Shown: positions 12,301 through 24,490 of the stretch, in pieces | How the letters are laid out: every line of letters begins with the position of its first letter | Position numbering within the stretch: the first letter of the stretch is position 1 | Assembly: GCA_965644295.1 (NCBI GenBank) | Contig: CBFFRP010000598.1 | Location: 1 to 64,000, forward strand | Direction: 5' to 3' | Source of the DNA: Paraphysomonas bandaiensis | Lineage: Eukaryota; Chrysophyceae | Length of the DNA stretch: 64,000 nt | Made by a program: the position numbers and the translations under genes | The notes under the pieces: generated by a model | Told to the model about the DNA's origin: nothing | The model's input: only the letters and a program-made list of their open reading frames with translations | Database searches by the model: none

Positions 12301-13677
12301 TAAATCGGACCTACTAGTTTTATACTCTTGAAATGGTCGAGTATGGTGGAGTGTAGCCTCATTCTCCCCAAAGCTCTTGCTACCTCTAAGAAATTTTCGA
12401 CTGAGTACATCACTATCGTCCCGAGATAGAGTAGGGGCTTCAAGCTTCATTTGGGATAGTAAACCAGTAGCTTGAGAAAGGTTGTTCATTGACCCAGATC
12501 GTGGCCCGAGACTAACTTCAAGCCCAAGCCGCTGCAGGTTCGAATCCGAACCACCGCCTGTGGCATACTGGGAGAGATTTCCGTTGCTGCAATTCATTTC
12601 CCTGAGAGAAACCCGCCTTACATTGCGCGCGAAAAAGAAGGGGCGTGAACGGCAGACATACCTGTTGTATGGATACGCACTGAAGGAATACATTTTGGCA
12701 AGAATCTGTCGTTTAGCGCCGTATATAGTGTAGAGCGTGACCTGCAACGACCATTACGAAGACATTATAATAGGGAAGCTCACTAGGGGTACCTGGGCGG
12801 ACTTGGAAGCCGTTGGCATGTAAGCATGTATCGGCTTAGTCTGCGACCTAAAATTCAGTGGGCCATGCACTCCACCACTGCTTCCTGGGGCAGAAGATGA
12901 CATACCAAATGATGCACGAATTTCGGACGCCTTATATCCACCAAACTCCTGGCTTCTGTCCAACTCTTCGCCTAGATTCGAAGTCACCAGAAAAGCGGAT
13001 TCGATTTGCACTGCTATACTTACCTAGCTCATCCAAAGGATTTCGCATTAGGTCCTCTACAAAAGGATGAGGCTGCACACCGCTACTTACGCTCAGCGGT
13101 ATTGTAGGTGACAACGCAAGCATCCTCACATCGCTAACAATAAACCATGACTATATAGTACACATCGCCCAGCGATATCTAAATACCTGACGGCGGAAGT
13201 AGATTGTTGACCTGATGTATGTGTACCTATAGACGTCACTGATCCAGCTCTTGCCTTATGCAAATTATTCCCTGTTATGAAGATTATACTCACACAACTT
13301 CACAGTTTACAAATTCAAAATAAGTGATTATATACCCCACATATAACATAACAACCTAAGACTATTTTGACATACATTACCTTTATTCTCTTGACTGAGC
13401 ACTTGTTGATCTTCGTCAGGGAGACTCTCTATCGTTATTTCAAAATAGTTATAACTGGTAAATTTGCAGAATTGTTACTCACTAGATTCTGAATCATCAC
13501 CATAGTCACTGCTCGTTTCATCCACGCCATCGGAAGCAGAAGACAAATCATCTGCGTCAAGTATGTCTGTCACTGACTGCTTGAATAAGTGACAGTACGT
13601 ACCACGTCTGTATTGAAAAAAATGCTCAAAATAGGGCCCAGAGTTCATGCCACGTCCTAATCTAGCATTTTCAATTC
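9093..13677. repeat. Tandem 4585-bp unit, copy 3 (joined to the intact WDR59 gene)
   Basis: This copy is continuous with unique WDR59 upstream exons at 13678 and beyond, so it supplies the 3' half of the complete WDR59 gene. Its left end (9093-9361) holds the 5' end of the acidic-protein gene, cut off at the junction. Confidence 0.95.
9362..11069. other. Spacer of copy 3 between WDR59 stop and acidic-protein ATG
   Basis: No supported gene. It holds the WDR59 3' flank and the promoter side of the acidic-protein gene, with TACAGCAGTA at 9679-9688 and short TATG/GTAC runs. Minor open frames at 9984-10258 and 10748-10939 have no recognisable domain. Confidence 0.5.
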
Positions 13678-16600
13678 CTCCTGCCCCCCCTGGCCCGTCA
13701 AGGTCCCCCATTCTTTTCCCTCTTAACTCCAGTTGCTTGGACTCCCGAATGCGCAGCAGAAGGTCAGCGTAAGTTTTCGGGTAGGCGATTGCACCGTCTG
13801 CCCCATCAAGTGGAGACTCCTCGTCACGCCTTTCAGTCGTCATCGCACCGCGCACAGTATTGTCGCTCATCATCACATGCTTATGTGGTTTCGATGAAGT
13901 GACGACCTCGAAACATAGTCGACTACCTCCAAAGCACGAAAGTATCCCCGTTGTGGAGAATATTCCACCGGATGATATAGGACATGGAACGCGATAGGCA
14001 AGTGGGTCAATCACGGTATGGGCCTGGTCCTCATCATCCTCTTTCTTCATACCTTCAGAGTTCTCCTCTCCATCCTCAGGTTTTGGATCCTCAACACTTT
14101 CCTCAGCACCATCGTGAGCAGTAGGTGTCAGAGTTGAAACAATAGAACGAGACGGAGTAGCTGACTCAGGCGGTGCGCCCCATACCTATTGCATATATTA
14201 CATATATCTATTGCGCCCTGCCTAGCAATTACCTGAAGAGCTCGATTACAAAAACATCGCGCAACATCTAAAAGAAATCCAGAAGACATATTGCTCCTAT
14301 TGTTCTCTAGCTGCGTACTAATCAGGGAGGGGTATTTGTCATTTCGCAGAGAGTCCTTCGCGACAGTAGCCAACTCCGATTCAAGAGTTGAGGCGGTGCT
14401 ATTGAGCTGTGCACAATCAATGATACCATACCCACTACAAAACAAGGCACAATACCTTGTTGTCATACAATGATCGAACGGTAAAAGATGGCTGCCCTCG
14501 AGACGGAAACTTCGGTGGAAAAGACACAATCAATATCGCAACTTGAACTTTATCAGCGTCTTCTGCCTCCGATGCCTTAGCAAGTTCCGGCTCACTAGTG
14601 TAGGACTCGGCTTTTGATAGTGAACCACCCACAGCCACCGGGTCCTGTGAAGTCTCCTGAGAAACTGATGCATTTACAACTAACAATGTACCAATTAGAA
14701 TAAGACTGCAGTGTTAACAAAATATACCAGGTATAGAGGCATTGTTTGCTATATGTAGATCAGGCCGTGTCATCTCCAGTGTAATCTGTGCAATGAAGAC
14801 ATTTAAAATTCGATTAAACGCATACTGATAATGAGACATACACCACAGGACTGCTAACAACTTCATTTGCAATTTACCTGGCCGGCATACTGATCTATCC
14901 GCCCTATACTTAGCCCATGAAGTGATCCTTTCTGTAGAGCCTCCTCCAAAACAAGTATCTCATGCTGCAGTTGACCCCAGAAATCACCTTTCGACTGTAT
15001 TTTTGTGGTTAGTGTGGAAACAACACTCGACTGGGCAATAGCATGTAACCACAAAATACTAAGACTAGAACACACCTGGTGTGACGAATCATCAGCTGGC
15101 TCACCCCCGCTGAGCAAGGATGGAGACAAGAGAGTACGCTTCAGTCCCGACACTGAGAATCTAGGGGGATTCATGCGTAAACTCGTCTTAGTATCCTTGT
15201 TCGATATGCGCTGCACCTGCTGCCGGCCAGCGCGACTAGTCGTTGACCCTGATCCATCTCCACAAAACCTGTAGCGTAATATTTGTCAATAACAGCCCCC
15301 ACCATTTAGCACTCGAATGGGAGTATAAACACATGAATTGAGGAATCATAACAGCAAATTTACACGTATCAAATATAGACTATAAAGTTAATGCCTCACT
15401 TGTCTACGACATCATGTGATAGAGCAACTGCATGAAGAGTAGAGGTAGCAGACAGCATTACAAGCTCTAAGCCGGTGTGCGTGGGAAGTAATCTTCCTGG
15501 TGTACCCCAGCGCATTCCTAGCACGGGATCGGGAGACAGAGCCACCTGAAGACCACATATTTTTAAAACTAAGTGCACGATTTTGTGCACAATGAATAAA
15601 ACCAAATGTTCAAAGGAAGTACAGGCGTACAATCATAACCATATACAACAAGTCTTGGCGTAAGTTTACCTGCTGACTAGGGGCAGTGTACTGGCTCGAC
15701 GACGAGGTACTCTGTTGTCCAGGTGGCTCGTAAAGATTCATCAGAGAATATCCCTTCCTGCGAAACACATACAACATCATAAATTTATGTGTACGGCATC
15801 TAAATTAACAATAGGAGACTATGCATAAACAAAAGTTAGAATGCACCCTAACCTGGGATATCCATTTATCCATATAGACGTAGGCGGAACTCCATCATTC
15901 TCCGTCGCATCAATAGCAGTTAATATTCGCCTAACTTTCTGCAACGACTCTCCTATTGGAGTGGCGTCGGAGTCGGATCGGGTCGAGTCGGGTGTAGAAG
16001 GTTTCTGTGCGTTGGCCTCTTTGTGCGTTGACACCACAGCCCGCCCAATTGGTGTAGGCAGAATGAACGAGTCTAACCCTACCGCTTTGTGATCCTCTCT
16101 AACAGCCTCGCGAGAACCAGTACGCCCGTCCCACCAAGATAATGAACCTTGCCCACAGGATGTCACTAGGCAAGGACTATCATGATGTGTCCATGCGATT
16201 TGGTGAACCCCATTGGCGGGCTTCATGTGGCATATCGATATCGAACCTATCTCTCCATCACATCCATTATGGGGTTCTTTCGTCAACGGTAGTACTAGCA
16301 TACGGGTATCCCATACATATGCTGCTTCTTCGTTGCATGCCGCAAGCAGGTTCGGCTGGGAAGGGCACCACGCGACATTGCTGCATACACCTCCAAGAGA
16401 CATCGACTGCAGGGCTGAGGCAGTTGCGCGGATGTCAAATATTCGAACATCTCCACAGTCACATGAAGTCGCCATTGCATTTGCGTTTCCACTTGACCAG
16501 TCCATATCCGTTATCCTGTCCACAGTATCGTAGTATTATTGACAAACAATTCGTCATATATATTCTCACCAGCCCGAGCTTCTAATAATCCCTAACAGCG

Positions 16601-16902
16601 GCCTCAAGGAATGTAACGGATCCCACAAAGCGACCGCCCCTCCTCGTAAAGCAGATAATTTTCCTTCTTTCTGGTATTTAACTCTTCTTATTTGCTGAGG
16701 CTGTTCATAATGAATGACGTGACGAGGAGCTCCCAAACCATTCAAATGAAAGAAAGTCATACATCCCGGCGACGCAACAACTACAGCGGCACATCACCTC
16801 AACCACATCACCATATTAGCAACGGAACACACCTGCCATATCGTTTGAAGGGCTGAGATCGAAAGCAGTCGGACGACCACGCACAGACAACTGAACAGAC
16901 AT
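11070..16902 (-). CDS. WDR59: WDR59 homologue, GATOR2 (SEACAT) complex subunit
   Basis: WDR59 is a subunit of GATOR2, which relays amino-acid signals to TORC1 at the lysosome or vacuole. ATG at 16902 (MSVQLSVRGRPTAF) is followed by a GT-AG intron and WD40 blades with KYQKEGKLSAL, VALWDP, DVRIFDIR, AYVWDTR and LSWWDGR (about 16560-15820). An RWD-type segment (VQVAILIVSFPPKFPS) lies near 14435-14560. Then come a Ser-rich linker (13475-14050), a helical middle (YADILHRW), and a C-terminal Cys/His zinc domain, GVRCATC...CGHGGHPEHIKAWF...CPTGCGC, typical of WDR59/SEA3. The acidic tail ends DDRYYD at 11070. At least a dozen exons; joins were inferred by eye. Everything below 13677 lies in a tandemly repeated unit, so 3' reads are ambiguous. 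It diverges from the acyltransferase across a (CATA)n tract. Confidence 0.88.
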
Positions 16903-17932
16903 CGTGCCCGGGGGAGGGGCACTGTGCTTCAGCATGAATCACTTGATCCCTTCAAACGCTACTAAGTTAATCTATACTGGGAAAAATGATGTTAGTATGC
17001 GCTCAGCACATAAGACGGCAGGCTTCTATAGATAAGACCAAGTTACATATAAGCATCCTGTGAACAAGATGAATTCCATGATATAGATATACGCATACAT
17101 ACATACATACATACATACATACATACATACATACATACATACATACATACATACATACATACATACATACATACATACATACATACATACATACATACAT
17201 ACATACATACATACATACATACATACATACATACATACATACATACATACATACATACATACATACATACATACATACATACATACATACATACATACAT
17301 ACATACATACATACATACATACATACATACATACATACATACATACATACATACATACATACATACATACATACATACATACATACATACATACATACAT
17401 ACATACATACATACATACATACATACATACATACATACCATACATACATACATACATACATACATACATACATACATACATACATACATACATACATACA
17501 TACATACATACATACATACATACATACATACATACATACATACATACATACATACATACATACATACATACATACATACATACATACATACATACATACA
17601 TACATACATACATACATACATACATACATACATACATACATACATACATACATACATACATACATACATACATACATACATACATACATACATACATACA
17701 TACATACATACATACATACATACATACATACATACATACATACATACATACATACATACATACATACATACATACATACATACATACATACATACATACA
17801 CAGGAGTTTGTGTATCTGCCAATCTATTATTCGTTCATAGTTGTATATTATTTCTTTATTGGCCCAAAGCGTAATATCTTATAGTTATAACATACCCTGA
17901 ACCGAAGCCCCTATAACCGCGGCTTATCTTCA
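16903..17932. promoter_or_regulatory. Divergent promoter gap, WDR59 / acyltransferase
   Basis: 1030 bp between two divergent start codons. Removing the 708-bp (CATA)n tract leaves about 320 bp, close to other divergent gaps here (about 400-640 bp). No TACAGCAGT copy was seen. Confidence 0.4.
17094..17801. repeat. (CATA)n microsatellite, about 177 units
   Basis: Nearly perfect tetranucleotide array, broken once near 17438-17440 where an extra base shifts the phase. Because the unit is 4 bp and has no stop codon, all three minus-strand frames stay open and spell a meaningless Met-Tyr-Val-Cys repeat. Short TATG/CATA runs also occur in other promoter gaps (about 22140-22190, 30170-30200, 38877-38890), so this may be an expanded version. 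Confidence 0.98.
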
Positions 17933-19422
17933 ATGGATTTATCGTCCGCTGAGAATAAGATATCTCGTCTTCGTGGGCGTATAGTTGATGCGGGGTCGTG
18001 CGATAATCTTACTAGACGAGCTCTTTATTCGGACGTCGAGTTGCTGCGTCTGGACATTATAGAGTCCGGTATACCGGATGATAAGCGTGAGGGATTGTAC
18101 AATAAGCTCGATGACCTTGCATCAGGGCTAGCTCTCAGACCTCTTGCGCGTAATGAGAGGTGGTGGACAACGATCGATTATACCTACCGCTTTATCGGAC
18201 TCGTAGCTCTCTTTATTACAACTGGAGCATTTTTTTCTGTTCCTCTTTTTGTGCTTCAGTCGGTGGATAGTGTCTTAATCAAAGTAAATTTGTTATCTCC
18301 TTCAAATAAGCTCTCGGAGATGCTGAAAAGATTTATTGCCAAGTGGTTTGTGCTAGTCTCCGGGGTTACCCTGACTGTCGATGGTTTAGATCCTAGCTAC
18401 TTCCAAGATTCCTGTGCTATTATGACCTTCAGTCACGCCAGTAACTTGGATGGGTTTTTAATCTCCAGTACGTGTCCTGTACAGCACTTTGCCCTGGCGA
18501 AAAAGGAGCTTTTCCTCGTGCCCTTTTTCAGCTGGATCGCTCTAGCCTTTGGTGGTGTGCCCGTGGATCGGAAGCACAGGGAGCGAGCTGTGCTAGCTCT
18601 ACAGCGCTCAACAGAGGCAGCTAAATCGGGGAATAGCTGTATTGTCATTGCCCCTGAAGGCACACGATCCACTACAGGACAACTGAACACGTTCAAAAAA
18701 GGTGAGGGCACTGCTACATTGAATCGATTATGTGTTTAATCTCAAATTACAAATAGGGGTATTTCACATGTGGGAGCAGCTAAAATCTCCTATTGTTCCT
18801 TTCATTACGTATGGCGCTTTTGAATTATTTCCTAAAAGTACGTTTCGATTTATCCATATTACACTGATTGTGGTCTCGCGTATAGTGTTGTATAAAATTT
18901 GATGTGATTTTACGAACAGAGAGCTGGGTAAACACTACAGGCCGAGTACATGCGCGCTATCTTAAACCCATACTTCCTTCCGAGGCCACTTCTCGACAGC
19001 AGATGGAGATCCTCCTTCGCCGTCGCATGTTGGAAGCCCTGAAGGACTGCCCCCCTGGGTTGGATAAGGAAATATCTACCTCCGGATATATTGCGCATGT
19101 TCTGGGTGTCACCGCAACACTTGCTCTGGATGTTGGGCTAGGGATGGTGGTATCCCGAACAGTATTCAAGAATATGTCTCCGGGTGCAATTGCCAGTCGG
19201 GTGGGGATTTGGAGTGGAGCGCTTACGGCGGGACTATACATCTACTATGTGTATCTCATTCATATGTGGCCTTTTTCCGCCCGGGAGCAGAATAAATCTG
19301 CGAAAAAAACAGGTAGTGGTACATTAATTTACTCTTGTGTTATATATATAACTTTGGTTGTTTGTTCACAGATTAGTTTGGATCGTGTAGGTCATCTTGT
19401 GTATCAAACTCAATTTGTGTAA
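17933..19422 (+). CDS. 1-acylglycerol-3-phosphate acyltransferase-like (PlsC family)
   Basis: Likely esterifies lysophosphatidate or a related lysolipid in the ER. Exon 1 (17933-18701) has a short helical N-terminus, a hydrophobic pair (FIGLVALFITT...), the HX4D catalytic motif in FSHASNLDGF, motif II GGVPVDR and motif III PEGTRS. Exon 2 (18757-18837) supplies motif IV (SPIVPFITYGAFELFP). Exon 3 (from 18941) continues RVHARYLKPILP and ends with a C-terminal membrane segment. A T-rich GT-AG intron at about 19313-19371 would give a stop at 19376 (ending KKTD). Without splicing the frame stops at 19422. All four acyltransferase motifs are present in order. Substrate cannot be fixed from sequence. 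Confidence 0.85.
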
Positions 19423-19964
19423 TTAGAGGGTATACTTTTTGGTCCAACGGCTGTAATAAGTTACACTTGTGATTTGTTTAATACCAGACTTGTCAGAGAA
19501 TAGAGACATTTGTTTCGCTTACGGTGAGAGCACATGTTCTACATTCCACACAAGAACACCACTTCAACAAACAACTGCTGCTTTCAATGAGTTGGAAAAA
19601 TCTAATTAGGTAATCTTAATCTCGGATAAGCTACTCTACAATATGTTTCAACATACAGAAAAGATTACTGTGCAAAGATATATTATTAAAACATATATTC
19701 AATTTATAGCCAATCACCAGCACAGTAATAAATCAGTAGTCACTAACACATTCCCCTAACAAAGCCAGAACAAAAAGTCATCATCACAAAAGATTATTTC
19801 ATAGAAGAACTGGAATTTCTCTGTAATCTGCACAGCAAACCACTAATCAGTCTCCGTTCACTATAGATATCTGTCTGTATTATATAACAGGAGTTTAAGT
19901 ACAAGCAATGTACGACAATGAGACCAACGTTTCGATCGAGCCACACAACCCGTACCCACACCAA
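19423..19964. other. Convergent intergenic gap, nothing seen
   Basis: AT-rich gap between the tail-to-tail acyltransferase and SPICE1-like genes. It presumably holds both 3' untranslated ends. Confidence 0.4.
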
Positions 19965-22080
19965 TTAAAGACCGTATGATCCATTCCTGGCATCATAACT
20001 CGGTCTAGAGTACTCAGTGCGCTCTGCCTCAATGCTTTGAGCATGCTGGGATGTCTGGGGTGAAGGGAAGGGATAACTTGGAGGCTTTTCGGGGGTTGGC
20101 AATAGACGTGATGGAATGGCTGATGACGACACTGCTTCCTCGTCTGCTGTTTCCACATGCCCTCTGTTTGAACGCCAGGACTCATCATACATCAGCTCCT
20201 CAGTATCAACTGCAGGAATAACGCTGGGTACATGTATACTGGCGGTGCTGTTACTACTGGATACGCGAGCCAACATTGGTGGTGGCGGTGGTGGCGCTTC
20301 TGTATTTTTGACATTACTACTGCCACCAATATTATTGGATGTAACCTCGCGCGAGTCACCACCACTCCATTTCATCCACTCTCTGAGAGGATCATTAGTC
20401 GTGCTGTTTCGAGGTGCAGTACGAATGCCCTCCCCATTTGTGCCTGTGCGGTCGTGTCGAAGTATAGCGACCTGCCTTTGTAACTCAAGCATCCGTGAGT
20501 TACTTCCAGCTAGCGGAGTACTAGTTCCCGACTCTGCGGTATAGTTGTGCTCGGTTGATGAATGGTAACTGGTATTATCACTGCGCTGGAGTGATTTAGT
20601 GTAAGGACTGGCCAAGAAATCTTCTCTAAAAGGTGTGGAAGGATTGTCTCCTTTGACAAGGGCAGCAGCAGGAGAAAACAACCAGTCAGATGTAGCCGTG
20701 CCAAAGTGTGAAGTATTCGAGTGCTCATCGTCGTCATTCGCATACCCTCGTCCCATGAAATTCTTCGTTTCAGAGGCATTATTACTCTCAGCAGTGGAGA
20801 GATTGAAAGAAACGTGTCTGGCCACTGTATCTGGAGTGTTCGTCCTGTCAGATATATGTCGATCATCGGAGGGTGGACACGGCGGCATAACTGGTGTGTG
20901 GATGCCACCCTTTTCAGTGCCAGGTGTTGTCACGTGAGAAGAAACTATTGGAGTTGCAGTGTGCTCCTCTTGGCGAAATAGATCAACTGTACGGTCCGTA
21001 CCAGGAGTAGTCACCCGTTGGTCTGTACCAGCTATTGCAGGAGAAGAAAACGTCGAAGAATACTTCTCAATATTGGGTTCTTTTTGCAGTGTGCCTGTCG
21101 AAAGAGCCTCTAGCTTGTCAACTCGTCTGAGGAGAGCAGTATAAGCATCTTGCTGTTTATTACGCTCCACTTCCCCAGCTAGCATATACGTCATGGTCTG
21201 GCAAACCTGTATTTAACTGATTACTTTCGAGTTACACATAATACACGAAAGTGTTTCGTATGCCATAAATAGCATCAATATTATATGTTTATTCATAGAA
21301 TTATACGAAAAAACAGTATTCCCACCAGCTGCACTAGGTATCGGAGCACAGACACAGGCCTCAAACTCTCCGTAGAACCATTACTCAGACCAAGAGCCAT
21401 ACTGAGCTCCTATATGTGCATCAGCATTACTATGTCAAATAGGTTTAACTGCATGAATATGCCCTCACCTCCACATCTATCGCACTTCGCTTTCCTGACA
21501 GCTGTTCGTAGTATCGCAGTTCACCATTCAGTGTCTCTATCATATTGCTAATCTCTGCCATCTCTTTCTGAGATAGCGATATATGACCTTTGTCGGTGGA
21601 CACCTTGCCATTGTCTTCGCTTGTCGGAGGATGGCTAAGAGATGTCTTTGGTTTCCTATTAGGCTCGTATTGCATACCAGGCTTTGATGTTTTCTTCTTA
21701 TTATCAGGTTTCAGTTTTGGGTTGTCTCGCAACGAAGATTTCGCTGACACAACAGGTTTTATAGGAGTGTATAAATCTTCCTCGTCGTCGTTAGACTGAA
21801 TCAAATCTAGAGACGTCAACTCATCAGCATACTCCTCTGTCTGTCTGCGCACAGACTGATAGCTTGATCCATCATCAGCTCCTGTCTTCTTAGATCGAGG
21901 ACGACGAACTGGTCTTGTTCGCCTTGTCGGAGGTTTGGAAGTGAGTATGTTGTGTTTCGACACCAAGAGCTTCTTCTTGCGGAGGATCTCTTCTCTGGAT
22001 AGTTTGAACTGATCTCCGTCTGTTAGATAGGTGTTCCACGAGGGACGAGTCCGGGGGGATGCAGATGCCTTTGATTTCAT
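19965..22080 (-). CDS. SPICE1-like spindle/centriole-associated coiled-coil protein
   Basis: ATG at 22080 (MKSKASASPRTRPSWN). The N-terminal motif SWNTYLTDGDQFKLSREEIL followed by RKKKLLVSKHN resembles the conserved start of animal SPICE1/CCDC52 (W-D/N, TD, acidic-helix, SKN). A basic stretch (RRTRPVRRPRSKK) and a helical segment EISNMIETLNGELRYYEQLSGKR follow. Exon 1 ends at a GTGAGG donor near 21469. A small exon (about 21320-21410, ELSMALGLSNGS) joins to the long last exon starting VCQTMTYMLAGEVERN, a short coiled coil followed by a long Ser/Thr/Pro-rich disordered tail ending at 19965. SPICE1 acts in centriole duplication and spindle assembly. The assignment rests on the N-terminal motif and coiled-coil layout only. 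Confidence 0.5.
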
Positions 22081-22556
22081 GATATTATCACCTTATGATC
22101 TGGCGTATGAGTATATCAACAGGATGGATGTGTGTGTTGCCTGTATGTATATGTTATGTGCAGTATGTGTGTATGTATGTGTGTGTAGATCCGCAGAATC
22201 GAAATTCAAATTTCATGCTTGCATTCAACTCGACGCATGGTCTGGCTGAAAAATACAATCTACAATGGAAAAGGTTCACATGTACTGCTTTACTCTTTGT
22301 GTAGTACGATTGTTGCAGTACGGTTCCAGTGGGTTGTACATTGTACAGCACGTACAGCAGTCATGTACTCTGTACTGTACCAGTATACCCATGTACTCCA
22401 TATCTAGATATGTGATATAGCAGTACTATTCCACATAAATTTACGGAAAAATCGGCATAGGACGATCATACAGTCACCTGACACTGTTGAGAGCATTGCG
22501 CGCGGCGCTGCTGTATCAGCTCTTTATAAAAGCGTTTAACATCGCACCGTGCTCCA
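22081..22556. promoter_or_regulatory. Divergent promoter, SPICE1-like / unknown nuclear-type gene
   Basis: 476-bp gap between divergent starts. It is rich in TATG and GTAC words and contains TACAGCAGT at 22363-22371, with several GTAC-containing words clustered at 22340-22400. Confidence 0.45.
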
Positions 22557-23375
22557 ATGAAAGATATTGGGGAGTATGAAAGAACCAGACAGCTGAATAT
22601 TGCTCGAAACGAAGCCTTTTTGAAAGATATCGGATTACATCAAGTAAAAAAAGATATTGCTTCTTCCTCTTGCAGTGAACGTCAGTTAGCCGGAACTAAG
22701 CGAAAGCAAAGATCTGTTTCACACGAGATTGAAAAGACTAGACGAAGATCAAGTAGATTACAGAAGATCTCAACTGATGATAAACTGGAACAAGACTCAG
22801 ATAACGTACATCAGGGCGCCATAAGTACAGGTTTGAAAAAATATTTTTAAAACTGATATTTACGATATACTAGATCGCCAACAACTTAAGAAATCGTACT
22901 ACAAAGAGGCTAGTTTTGGTGATGATAGCGATAAAAGAAAGAGAATCACACCTCAGGTAATCGATATGTGCCATGCACAATGTATTGATTAAAAACATTG
23001 CTGTAACAGATACTTCTGGATTATATACTCGCTAGAAGTGAAGAGCACTATAATAGTTCCACTTCAAGTGTAAGTTCTTGACATGGCAGCACAACAGTAC
23101 GTTTATCATTTTTTTATGCAGTTGGTCGTCCACACTGTTGATCGAATTAACAGCATGTCTATTCAGCAACTCCAGAATCGTATGACCAAAATTACTACGT
23201 AAGTCTTCATAATACATAGTTCCAGTGGTGAAGTTTTAATGTTTTAATATTAATATCAATCTGTAGGGCCCAGAAGATGATTTTATTTTATTATGGCCTC
23301 TCCTGTGCCGACCTTGACGATCTCGCAGAGTCAGCTAAAGAGAAATTGAAAACAATGTTTAAAATTTATGTATGA
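22557..23375 (+). CDS. Unknown basic protein, 180 aa, four exons
   Basis: Exons 22557-22830, 22874-22956, 23122-23198 and 23267-23375 join with clean GT-AG sites and keep frame, giving 180 residues. The first 30 residues, EYERTRQLNIARNEAFLKDIGL, match the general E-x-R-x-x-N-I-x-x-N-E-x-x-L-x-x-L motif seen at the start of some nuclear proteins such as WDR76 relatives, but no WD40 domain follows. Next is a Lys/Arg-rich probable nuclear localisation stretch (GTKRKQRS, KTRRRSSRLQ). A helical C-terminus (RINSMSIQQLQNRMTKITT then AQKMILFYYGLSCADLDDLAE) ends the protein. I do not recognise a family. It shares a promoter gap with the SPICE1-like gene. Confidence 0.6.
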
Positions 23376-23812
23376 AGTTGTATTGCTTGAAGCAGATTGT
23401 ATTCGTCATTGTAGCTTCATTTCTGTTTTACCAGTGTATTTTGATGGTGTCTGTAAAACTGTAACATTTCTCTCTATCTGAAGTAGTTGGCAAGTAGAAG
23501 TTGTCATGAAAGCTAGTTCACTATGTTGCTTGACGTTATGTATATCAACTGTCACGCGTCCCATCATGTACGTAATAACATTATGTTCGTTAGGGACAAG
23601 AAAGTAACAATGTTATATAGTATTTTTAGTTTGAGTTGTTGTTTAAACTGTTATTATTTTTACTTCACAAAATAAAAAATATTAATAGGGGAGACAAACG
23701 ACGTGCATATTAGTTACTGATGCGTGACAGTAATTAAGAGTTATCATGAAGAAAGCAAATAATAATAAGACAAACATTAATTACACTGAAATCATATTCT
23801 ACAACTCTGCTA
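23376..23812. other. Convergent gap, nothing seen
   Basis: AT-rich 3' flank between two tail-to-tail genes. Confidence 0.4.
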
Positions 23813-24091
23813 TTATCGCAGCCCAATTAAAGAGGCAGCAATACTTATGCAGCAGATTCCAACACCAAACAGAATTCTCTTTACCATGTGCTCCCCTTCA
23901 GTGCGCGGATTCTTAATTCTCGAATATAAATCACTTCCACTCAGAGATTTATTTCGGTTTATTTTAATTGATCGCTGTATATTTTTTCCGGCTTTGTTTA
24001 TTCCATTCGTGAGCTTTGATTTATTAGCTTTCAACTTGTTGGTGAACAGAGCCTGTTTACTTTTGAGGCGCTGAATTAAATTCTGAAACAT
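23813..24091 (-). CDS. Small basic protein with C-terminal membrane anchor
   Basis: ATG at 24091 (MFQNLIQRLKSKQALF) gives 92 residues. The first 65 are strongly basic (many Lys, Asn, Arg). The last 20 (RILFGVGICCISIAASLIGLR) form a single hydrophobic segment ending right at the C-terminus, the layout of a tail-anchored protein. No intron is needed. It sits head-to-head with the PPR gene, 399 bp apart, across a gap that carries the TACAGCAGTA word, which supports it being real. Family unknown; an upstream exon is possible. Confidence 0.45.
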   Translation of the reverse strand: MFQNLIQRLKSKQALFTNKLKANKSKLTNGINKAGKNIQRSIKINRNKSLSGSDLYSRIKNPRTEGEHMVKRILFGVGICCISIAASLIGLR

Positions 24092-24490
24092 TGGATACAC
24101 AAAGCAATGGTAAGATTTTGAGATGATAAGTGCTGATTGATTCCTCGCCGGCTAGAATGAACACGCTGCAGCTATGAGTAACATCAATGAGCTACACCAC
24201 CCCTGCCCCTGTATACGGCACATAATACAGCAGTACATCCATATCACAATCATGCATATGCCTCACACCAACTATCTACACACTGTATACCGCCGGTATA
24301 GTCCAGCGAAATACGTTGTCATACTATCGTATACACTACTGACACAGTGGTACTGTATATGCGGTATACCATACATATAATCGTACATGCTGGCTGTTCG
24401 TCTATATGACCGTCTCTCTGTAGGTACACATACATTGACAGGTGCTCCCTGTACATTAAACACCAACCACCACACATCTCTGATCTCCGT
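24092..24490. promoter_or_regulatory. Divergent promoter, small membrane protein / PPR gene
   Basis: 399-bp gap with TACAGCAGTA at 24226-24235 and several GTATAC words (about 24270-24370). Confidence 0.45.

Noticed and set aside
17003-17822. Three long minus-strand open frames encoding a Met-Tyr-Val-Cys repeat protein
   Set aside because: They are the (CATA)n microsatellite read in every frame; a stop-free 4-bp unit keeps all three frames open.
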